Assembly: GCA_947486675.1 (NCBI GenBank)
Contig: CANKUF010000045.1
Span: 1 to 6,304 of the forward strand
Origin: Acidimicrobiaceae bacterium
GTDB lineage: Bacteria > Actinomycetota > Acidimicrobiia > Acidimicrobiales > Ilumatobacteraceae
Direction of reading: 5' to 3'
DNA length: 6,304 bases
Shown here in pieces: positions 1 through 4,716 of this stretch (the stretch's first letter is position 1; each line of letters begins with the position of its first letter). The position numbers and the translations under genes were made by a program. Under the pieces are notes generated by a model that was not told the origin of the DNA, did not search any database, and worked only from the letters and a program-made list of their open reading frames with translations.

Positions 1-388
1 CAGTAAGCACCCACCAGTCGCCCACCGAGAACTCAGCCAGTTGTTCGATACCAAATACTGGGTGTTCTTTGCTGCCAGCAAGTTGCCCCGCACTAATTGC
101 ACTCGACAAATGTGCATACCCTCGCGGATTGCGTGCGATCACCACAATGTCGCCCACTGCTTCGCCAACACTGCATTGCAACTCTGCACCAAACACCGTT
201 GGCAGTCCGAGTGCACGAGCAGTTTGTGCAAAACGAACGATGCCGTACAACCCGTTGCGATCGGTAAGTGCAAGTGACTGCAACTCAAGTGCAACTGCTT
301 GTTCAACTAACTGTTCTGGATGTGATGCACCTTGTAAAAATGAAAAGTTGGAACGGCAATGCAACTCCGAATACGCAACATTGGCCAT
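1..388 (-). CDS. dnaE2: Error-prone DNA polymerase III alpha subunit DnaE2 (ImuC), N-terminal part
   Basis: The gene starts at 388 and runs off the left edge, so only the first 129 residues are visible; they read as the N-terminal PHP domain of DnaE2, the C-family polymerase that performs mutagenic lesion bypass with ImuA' and ImuB. Visible family landmarks are ELHCRSNFSFLQGASHP at residues 8-24, LALTDRNGLYGIVRFA at 39-54 and VFGAEL at 65-70. The PHP metal site looks decayed: the second histidine of HxHS is Arg12, the Asp of the usual LDGAS is Gln19 and TDHDG has become TDRNG, so PHP-linked phosphoesterase or proofreading activity is unlikely. The ATG at 388 is chosen because the homology begins within the first few residues and a LexA box plus a -10 hexamer sit immediately upstream. 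It follows the Nudix gene on the same strand but has its own SOS promoter. The polymerase core lies outside the window. Family assignment is firm; activity cannot be judged here. Confidence 0.93.
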   Translation of the reverse strand, partial: MANVAYSELHCRSNFSFLQGASHPEQLVEQAVALELQSLALTDRNGLYGIVRFAQTARALGLPTVFGAELQCSVGEAVGDIVVIARNPRGYAHLSSAISAGQLAGSKEHPVFGIEQLAEFSVGDWWVLT

Positions 389-394
389 GCCCTC

Positions 395-400
395 AGGGTA
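395..400 (-). promoter_or_regulatory. Candidate -10 hexamer of dnaE2 (leaderless)
   Basis: On the minus strand this reads TACCCT, matching the actinobacterial TANNNT pattern, and is followed by six bases (GAGGGC) and then the dnaE2 ATG. With normal -10 to start-site spacing, transcription would begin at or next to the A of the ATG, giving a leaderless mRNA. The GAGGG tract lies only one base from ATG, too close for a classical Shine-Dalgarno site. No convincing -35 is seen; the LexA box fills the spacer. This is inference from spacing, supported by the same arrangement at imuA'. Confidence 0.55.
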
Positions 401-416
401 GCGAACATATGTTCGC
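401..416. promoter_or_regulatory. LexA box (SOS operator) of dnaE2
   Basis: GCGAACATATGTTCGC is a perfect 16-bp palindrome and fits the Gram-positive/actinobacterial LexA consensus CGAACRNRYGTTYG at every position. It abuts the candidate -10 of dnaE2 and ends 13 bases before the start codon, so bound LexA would block the promoter. It lies between the Nudix stop codon and dnaE2, which implies that dnaE2 can be induced independently of upstream read-through. The second box in this window has the same core at the same distance from its gene. Confidence 0.93.
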
Positions 417-429
417 TTTTAGACTGTGT

Positions 430-984
430 TTACAGTAGACGGCGAACAGCGCGCAGGCAGCCAGCAAGGCCTGCGTCAGACATGTCGATTGCTGTGTCCC
501 ACTCAAACCAGCGCACGTCCTGGCTTTCGTCGGCACCAGGGGCCGGATCGGCATCGGGTGCGTACATCAGGTAGCGCAAGTCGAGGTGGGTGTGGCCACG
601 CGGGCCAGGGTGCACGTCTAGGTGCACCAGCCACGGGCCAGTTGAGGGGTGCACTACGTCGAGACCAGTTTCTTCCCTCGCTTCGCGCAGGGCTCCCTCT
701 GCCGGTGTTTCGCCAGCATCAATGTGTCCGCCTGGTTGCAACCACATGTTGAGTCGCTTGTGTAAGTGCAGCACTACGCCGCGGTCGCCAACAACAATTC
801 CTGATCCTGTGATGTGCGTTGGATCGGAAAATTCATCAAAGGGTTTCACCAACGTTGGCGCAATGTCAAGAAATTTTGTTACCGATTCGCGTTCACGTTC
901 GTCGCATGGAATGGCAGCACTGAACTGTGCACACAGTTCTTGCACAAGTTGTGCATCAGATTTGGTATTTGCCTTCACATTCAT
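430..984 (-). CDS. Nudix hydrolase within the SOS mutasome cassette
   Basis: This 184-residue protein carries a perfect Nudix box, GX5EX7REUXEEXGU, at residues 86-108 (G86, E92, REAREETGL at 100-108), where the glutamates bind the divalent metal for hydrolysis of a nucleoside-diphosphate-linked substrate. The N-terminal 60 residues look helical and charged (DERERESVTKFLD), then a Nudix fold follows: SGIVVGDRGVVLHLH (61-75), WLQPGGHIDAGE (81-92), DLRYLMYAP (135-143). The start at 984 is the only good upstream ATG in frame. It begins 36 bases after imuB ends and stops just before the dnaE2 LexA box, all on one strand, so co-transcription with imuA'-imuB is likely. A weak TAGATT lies upstream but no LexA box. 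The substrate cannot be told from sequence; the context allows a nucleotide-pool cleaning role (damaged dNTPs), but a generic or housekeeping Nudix enzyme is equally possible. Confidence 0.9.
   Translation of the reverse strand: MNVKANTKSDAQLVQELCAQFSAAIPCDERERESVTKFLDIAPTLVKPFDEFSDPTHITGSGIVVGDRGVVLHLHKRLNMWLQPGGHIDAGETPAEGALREAREETGLDVVHPSTGPWLVHLDVHPGPRGHTHLDLRYLMYAPDADPAPGADESQDVRWFEWDTAIDMSDAGLAGCLRAVRRLL
922..939. repeat. 18-nt inverted repeat inside the Nudix 5' coding region
   Basis: GAACTGTGCACACAGTTC has two perfectly complementary 8-base arms (922-929 and 932-939) around a central CA. It lies in the first 62 bases of the Nudix gene. A second, shorter dyad (CTTG-CA-CAAG, 939-948) follows at once. 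It ends in GAAC/GTTC like a LexA site but with a 10-base spacer where LexA needs four, so it is not an SOS box. It could be an operator, an mRNA hairpin near the start codon, or chance. Confidence 0.4.
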
Positions 985-1020
985 GACGTAGAAAATCTAT
1001 CGGGATTAGGTGAAAAATAT

Positions 1021-2655
1021 TCATCCGTAGCGAGCAACAACCCACCACTGCCCGTGTTCCCGTACAACCACAAGGGCTCGCGTAGTTATTGCAGTGTCAT
1101 TACGACTGACCACAAGCTGCATTCTCACCATTCTGCGCTGTCGTGAAGTGTCCCACCACCGCTCCTCTACTGGCCACGGACCAGCCCATGACAACACGTT
1201 GTAACGATGTTGTTGCAACACCACAACAGTTGGTTCTGCACTTAACTCATGTCTTCCACTTACCGTTACATCATTTCCATCTGCATCACGTACCAGTACT
1301 AGTAGTGGGTCGTCATACACAACAGATGGAGACGGAGTTGGCAGCGCACCGTTCCAACACGTTTCTGTTACTACTTGCGACAACGCTCGACGTTCAACAT
1401 CGACAACTTGTGCAGATGTAAGCTCAAATACTTCGGCTGGGTCTCGACCACCACGCCACTCGGGAACACGAACCGACTCTGCCCCGAGCATGGCGGTGAG
1501 GCGCTCGATGGCCCGCGATGCCCACTCGTCGGCCTGGGTGCTGTCGCCCCATAAACCCAGTTGGCGACCCTCCCTGGCCCTTAGCCCCATTGGAGAAAGC
1601 CGGAACAACACCACCCCGCTCGTGACCCCTCGGCTGGCTATCCATGCATCCAATTGCCAGCGCACTCGCTCGGCCATGGCGGCAGCAGTAAGTCCTTCAG
1701 GCTGATACCACACGCGATCGTTTTGCTCGCCGTGATCGGTGTGCAACGAAATATGCAAACGAACACAACTTGCACCGTGATCGCTTAAGTGCATAACCAA
1801 CTGATCTGCAACTTCACGCGCAGTAAGCACGACAACATTCACGTCTTCTACTGGCATCTCGAATCGATGCGTACTTGCTCGCTCGGGTGGAGGCGCAACA
1901 ACAATTGGTGGGTGTCTATCAAGACCTCGCGCAAGCCGTTGCATTTCATTTCCAACAGGACCAAAACGCCCAACCAAAATGGATGGTTGAATTTCGGCAA
2001 TGTTGCCAAGGTGGGCAAGCCCTAGGCGCTGCAATAACGACACCACATTGCGATCAATTTCGGCGAAGTCTGCAAGTACCGATACCGGAAGCACTGCCAA
2101 ACATTGTGCACTTTCATTCGGCGCAACAACTCGTGGCGCTCCAACAGATGCCGCACTGCGCGCGGCGATCATTGCAGTCAGCCGACCATCGGCAATACCC
2201 ACGCCAAATGGAATGCGTTGACCTTGCGCCAACTTGCGCAGTGCAGTTTCGGCAATGACAGTAAGTCGCTGCGCAAGCGCGTCATCGCCACCTACATAAC
2301 GCGAAGGGCCACGCGTAGCCAACACAACAACACCTGGCATGCTCACTTCAACGAGTGGAACAAGCTCGGCAATGGCATGTACCACGGGCTCAAACATGAG
2401 TCGATCGCGCTCTGGGTTATGTGCCGCAATATGCATATTTGGGCATGTTGCCTGGGCTTCGCGTTTACGCATACCCACCTGTACACCTTGTTCGGCGGCT
2501 GCAGCTGTGCGGGCAATCACTCGCTGTGCATGCAGCACCGCCACCGCATCAAACACCTGACCACGTGCATGCAAGTCGCACTGCGCAGCAACGGCCTGCC
2601 AGTCGGGGCACGCAACAACAGCGACGCGCGTTGATTCAGTGTTCATCGCGGGCAT
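1021..2655 (-). CDS. imuB: ImuB, catalytically inactive Y-family polymerase-like mutasome hub
   Basis: The 544-residue product matches ImuB, a Y-family DNA-polymerase relative that serves as an adaptor bringing DnaE2 and ImuA' to the beta clamp for translesion synthesis. The N-terminus VAVVACPDW (11-19) replaces the metal-binding DxDxFFA block of active Y-family enzymes, and PLVEVSMPGVVVL (100-112) stands where active enzymes have SxDE, so the catalytic acidic residues are missing, as in known ImuB proteins. A palm/fingers region (about 1-200), helix-hairpin-helix-like segment (about 200-245) and little-finger-like region (about 260-360) are followed by QLGLWG at 365-370, equivalent to the QLGLW clamp-binding motif described in mycobacterial ImuB. 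The tail carries the family blocks WAGPWPVEERWWD (490-502) and QWWVVARYG (536-544). Translation is coupled to imuA' by the overlapping TAATG. An alternative ATG is Met4, but the overlap favours the first. Regulated through the LexA box upstream of imuA'. Confidence 0.95.
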   Translation of the reverse strand: MPAMNTESTRVAVVACPDWQAVAAQCDLHARGQVFDAVAVLHAQRVIARTAAAAEQGVQVGMRKREAQATCPNMHIAAHNPERDRLMFEPVVHAIAELVPLVEVSMPGVVVLATRGPSRYVGGDDALAQRLTVIAETALRKLAQGQRIPFGVGIADGRLTAMIAARSAASVGAPRVVAPNESAQCLAVLPVSVLADFAEIDRNVVSLLQRLGLAHLGNIAEIQPSILVGRFGPVGNEMQRLARGLDRHPPIVVAPPPERASTHRFEMPVEDVNVVVLTAREVADQLVMHLSDHGASCVRLHISLHTDHGEQNDRVWYQPEGLTAAAMAERVRWQLDAWIASRGVTSGVVLFRLSPMGLRAREGRQLGLWGDSTQADEWASRAIERLTAMLGAESVRVPEWRGGRDPAEVFELTSAQVVDVERRALSQVVTETCWNGALPTPSPSVVYDDPLLVLVRDADGNDVTVSGRHELSAEPTVVVLQQHRYNVLSWAGPWPVEERWWDTSRQRRMVRMQLVVSRNDTAITTRALVVVREHGQWWVVARYG

Positions 2656-3239
2656 TAGCCAACAAAGTGCAACGAGTGTTGCCGTGCTTTAGGCACTCGC
2701 CTACCGCTTACCGCAACCTGCACATCGCGACCTTGCACATGACCTGCGCCGCGTTCAATGCCGTGCCACTTAGTTGTAGCGGTATTCATAATGACATCGG
2801 GTTGAAACACCGATTGCACAGCCGACTGATGCGTTGTGCCAATGAGCACCAATGCATTTCGCCTGGCCTGAATACGTGTTTGCACACGCCGCGCATCGGC
2901 CTCAGTTATGCCGCGAGGAACTTCGAGCATCAGCACATCGAAACCATCTGCTGCAGCTGCAACAGTGCCCACCCATTCGCTGCGACTGCTTGCTGGTTGT
3001 ACAAACACCACGCGCTGCAAAGCCACACCGTGTTCGCTTGCTGCCTGCACGCCAACGTTGTGCACACCAACAATGCCCAACCATGAACCTGCTTGTGTTG
3101 CACTTGAAACAACGCGTAACGCCATGGCTACTGCAGCGTCGCCACTACACAACACCGTGCGACCACGCACTAATCCGCCTTCGGGAAACATGACGCGCAA
3201 CTCTGGCGGAACAGGCAATGTGGGCAACGGCTCGAACAT
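2655..3239 (-). CDS. imuA': ImuA' (RecA-like mutasome accessory protein)
   Basis: This 194-residue protein is the first gene of the SOS-controlled imuA'-imuB unit. Its length and layout fit actinobacterial ImuA', which interacts with ImuB and is needed for damage-induced mutagenesis. It resembles a RecA/SulA-type core: PEGGLVRGRTVLCSGDAAVAM (about 19-39) sits where RecA has its P-loop, but the GKT/GKS of Walker A is absent, so ATP binding in the standard way is doubtful; GSWLGIVGVHNVG (51-63), GVALQRVVFVQP (71-82) and DGFDVLMLEVP (98-108) follow as beta-alpha units. The identification rests on these patterns and strongly on position before imuB. Start at 3239 is set by the LexA box and a -10 hexamer six bases before the ATG; an internal CGAACATG at the start is only a half-site. 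The stop TAA shares its last A with the imuB ATG. Confidence 0.88.
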   Translation of the reverse strand: MFEPLPTLPVPPELRVMFPEGGLVRGRTVLCSGDAAVAMALRVVSSATQAGSWLGIVGVHNVGVQAASEHGVALQRVVFVQPASSRSEWVGTVAAAADGFDVLMLEVPRGITEADARRVQTRIQARRNALVLIGTTHQSAVQSVFQPDVIMNTATTKWHGIERGAGHVQGRDVQVAVSGRRVPKARQHSLHFVG

Positions 3240-3245
3240 GCCCTC

Positions 3246-3251
3246 ACTGTA
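3246..3251 (-). promoter_or_regulatory. Candidate -10 hexamer of imuA' (leaderless)
   Basis: The minus strand reads TACAGT, fitting TANNNT, followed by GAGGGC and the imuA' ATG: the same spacing and the same six bases as at dnaE2. This predicts a transcript that starts at or next to the ATG. A CAGACA (minus strand) further upstream resembles a -35 in four of six positions, but its 19-base spacer is long, so I do not annotate it. Confidence 0.55.
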
Positions 3252-3252
3252 G

Positions 3253-3266
3253 CGAACATATGTTCG
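3253..3266. promoter_or_regulatory. LexA box (SOS operator) of imuA'-imuB
   Basis: CGAACATATGTTCG is a perfect 14-bp palindrome that fits the actinobacterial LexA consensus at every position. Its core is identical to the box before dnaE2 and lies at exactly the same distance from the start codon. It directly adjoins the candidate -10, so LexA binding would shut the promoter. It controls imuA' and the coupled imuB, and possibly the Nudix gene downstream. Confidence 0.93.
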
Positions 3267-3311
3267 TAGTTGTCTGGCCGCGGTAATGCCGCAAAATAGC
3301 GAGTAACTACG
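3265..3311. repeat. Inverted repeat between the B12-binding regulator and imuA'
   Basis: CGTAGTT (3265-3271) and AACTACG (3305-3311) are perfect complements, and between them GCGG (3280-3283) pairs with CCGC (3289-3292). Read on the minus strand it follows the regulator gene but lacks a T-run after the stem, so it is not a convincing intrinsic terminator. It overlaps the end of the LexA box. It may be chance; I see no terminator separating the regulator from imuA'. Confidence 0.25.
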
Positions 3312-3313
3312 GG

Positions 3314-4150
3314 CTATTTACGACGTGCGTGCTGATTCAACGAATCAATCAGCGAAGAAACATTGCCAGCCCAGTGATCGGCTCCCAGCACGCGCACATG
3401 ATCGTCTCCGCGAATTGCTGCACCGCCAACGTATACAGGAACGTCTGGGCACGAACTCTTCAGTGCAGCAACCGTTTCTTTCGCAGCAGGTATCGAACCT
3501 TCAACTGTCACTCCAACGCACACTGCAACAACGTCATTGCTCTGTTGCACTGCTTGCGCAAAGCTTCCGGCGGGCATGTTGCCCCCAAGGTCATGCACAT
3601 CCCATCCTTGGCTACGCACCAAATCCGCAAGCATGGCTATTGCGAGTGCGTGTTCTTCACCCGCAGGAGCACCCATGATGATGACGCCCTTAGAAACACC
3701 GCGTCGCGCAAAACGTGAACCAACTTGAGACATCAAGCGCATCGCAATGTTGCTCGCACGATGCTCAACAAAAATTTCGAGTTCGCCTTGTTCCCATCGA
3801 TAACCAATTGCAATGAGTGCTGGACTCAACACATGTAAATACAGATACTCAAGATCATGGCCAGCGCGCAATACCGCTTCAAATACTTCAAGTGCACCGC
3901 GCTCGTCGCCTTCAATCAAACGCGCCTCAAGACGCTCACCCCATGGCGCCTGCTTGCGCTTTCCGTCTTCAGTAACGGCAGATAATCCATTGCCTTTTTG
4001 GAACTGATCCAAATCGCTCTTGCGCACGCACCAACTGCGTCCAACTTTGTGCCCTGGCAGCAACCCTTCGCGCACATAGCGATACGCCGTCATGTAATGC
4101 ACATGCAGCGCTTCGGCTACATCGTGAAGCGAGATGTCTACATCAACCAT
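3314..4150 (-). CDS. CarH-like B12-binding transcriptional regulator with excisionase-type HTH
   Basis: This 278-residue protein joins a DNA-binding domain to a cobalamin photoreceptor-like module. Residues about 6-50 (ISLHDVAEALHVHYMTAYRY, then VGRSW and KSDLDQF) form an excisionase/BldC-type winged helix-turn-helix rather than the MerR head typical of CarH. A polar linker (51-70) leads to a helical B12-binding-2 domain (about 70-150) with W119, E129 and H130, which reproduce the Wx9EH signature that contacts the adenosyl group in CarH/LitR. The Rossmann-like B12 domain follows (about 153-275) with DVHDLG at 184-189 (DxHxxG; H186 the expected cobalt ligand) and VYVGGAAI at 239-246. In CarH proteins adenosylcobalamin drives DNA binding in the dark and light disrupts it. 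Target genes here are unknown; neighbours are a small NfuN-like gene upstream (40-base gap) and the SOS cassette downstream. A palindrome just before the ATG could be its own operator. Cofactor binding is likely; light sensing is inferred. Confidence 0.85.
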   Translation of the reverse strand: MVDVDISLHDVAEALHVHYMTAYRYVREGLLPGHKVGRSWCVRKSDLDQFQKGNGLSAVTEDGKRKQAPWGERLEARLIEGDERGALEVFEAVLRAGHDLEYLYLHVLSPALIAIGYRWEQGELEIFVEHRASNIAMRLMSQVGSRFARRGVSKGVIIMGAPAGEEHALAIAMLADLVRSQGWDVHDLGGNMPAGSFAQAVQQSNDVVAVCVGVTVEGSIPAAKETVAALKSSCPDVPVYVGGAAIRGDDHVRVLGADHWAGNVSSLIDSLNQHARRK

Positions 4151-4153
4151 CGC

Positions 4154-4167
4154 TGTGAATCTTCACA
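4154..4167. promoter_or_regulatory. Candidate operator of the CarH-like regulator
   Basis: TGTGAATCTTCACA has two perfect 6-base arms around a 2-base centre and ends three bases before the regulator's start codon. Position and symmetry suit an autoregulatory site for a dimeric repressor. No TANNNT hexamer at 6-7 bases from this ATG is present, unlike the four other promoters in the window, so the regulator may instead be transcribed from the gene upstream. Confidence 0.4.
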
Positions 4168-4190
4168 CGACTGGCGAGAGTTTGCGTAAC

Positions 4191-4655
4191 TTAGCCTTGG
4201 TTTGCGCGGGCTTTGGCAAGCGCTGCCTGGCTTCGTGCCAATAGTGCTGCAGGAATTTTGCTGGCAGCGCTGCTTACTGCAGGGCTTCCATCGGCCGAAG
4301 GTGCTGCAGCTGGCGCTTCGCTCTTTGGTGCTTGGGCCATGAGTTCTTCTTCGGACGGCGGCACTTTTCCTGGTGTCCAGTACTGGTACAAATCTTCAAC
4401 AACTTTGATCAGCGAATCGCTACTTGATCCAGGTTTGACATCGACCGTGATCATGTTGCCGTACACATGCACTGCGCTCACATTCCCGGTTTCAAAAAAG
4501 CGGTTGGCCAACACGTCTGATGGCTTGCCTGTTCGCGATGCAACGACGGCCGTGTAGCGCTCGTGCCCTTGGCCGGTGAGCGAGCGGTTGAGTTCAAAGC
4601 GAACCCGACCAGGCGTAATTGAAGGCTTCTGCGTAACGGAAACTGGCTGACCCAT
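4191..4655 (-). CDS. Small NfuA/NifU N-terminal-domain-like protein with Ala/Pro-rich tail
   Basis: The product is 154 residues from the ATG at 4655. Residues about 8-95 (TQKPSITPGRVRFELNRSLT, then FFETGNVSAVHVYGNMITVDV at about 54-73 and VVEDLYQYW at 85-93) resemble the Nfu N-terminal domain found ahead of Fe-S scaffold domains and as stand-alone proteins in Actinobacteria. There is no cysteine anywhere, so it cannot itself be a CxxC Fe-S scaffold. After PPSEEELMAQ the tail (about 108-154) is low-complexity Ala/Pro/Ser, ending in a probable helix (IPAALLARSQAALAKARANQG). The reading frame stays open far upstream to 5228, but that part is antisense to the acyl-CoA dehydrogenase; a -10-like TAGTCT seven bases before ATG 4655 supports the short form. 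It is divergent from the dehydrogenase and precedes the B12-binding regulator. Domain resemblance is by eye; function is unknown. Confidence 0.75.
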   Translation of the reverse strand: MGQPVSVTQKPSITPGRVRFELNRSLTGQGHERYTAVVASRTGKPSDVLANRFFETGNVSAVHVYGNMITVDVKPGSSSDSLIKVVEDLYQYWTPGKVPPSEEELMAQAPKSEAPAAAPSADGSPAVSSAASKIPAALLARSQAALAKARANQG

Positions 4656-4715
4656 GCCCCAAAGACTAGTTGGCTGGCCTTCGCCAAGCCCGACCCCGCC
4701 AACTACCGTTGGGGC
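4656..4715. promoter_or_regulatory. Mirror-symmetric divergent promoter region
   Basis: The 61 bases between two divergent start codons are built as nested inverted repeats: GCCCCAA (4656-4662) pairs with TTGGGGC (4709-4715) and TAGTTGGC (4667-4674) with GCCAACTA (4698-4705); the centre contains a further imperfect dyad (GGCTGGC / GCCAAGCC, 4672-4690). Each half holds its own TANNNT hexamer, TAGTCT on minus (4668-4663) and TACCGT on plus (4704-4709), each exactly seven bases from its ATG. Read outward, both sides give GCCAACTA-N3-TTGGGGC before or overlapping the start. This predicts two face-away leaderless promoters sharing one control region; the regulator is unknown. Confidence 0.6.
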
Positions 4716-4716
4716 T

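Noticed and set aside
922..939. The GAAC...GTTC dyad as a third LexA box
   Set aside because: The spacer between GAAC and GTTC is ten bases, while LexA boxes of this type need four.
2104..3193. Long open frames on the plus strand opposite imuA' and imuB
   Set aside because: Their products are rich in His, Cys and Arg with no domain pattern; they are shadows of well-supported minus-strand genes.
3233..3240. CGAACATG at the imuA' start as a further LexA site
   Set aside because: Only one half-site is present; the opposite arm GTTCG is missing at the required spacing.
3280..3292. GCGG/CCGC hairpin as an intrinsic terminator after the B12-binding regulator
   Set aside because: Only four base pairs and, in the direction of transcription, no T-run after the stem.
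4654..4716. Longer N-terminus for the acyl-CoA dehydrogenase (start at 4654)
   Set aside because: The extension is Pro/Ser-rich, crosses the intergenic inverted repeats and overlaps the divergent gene's start; homology begins at the ATG at 4717.
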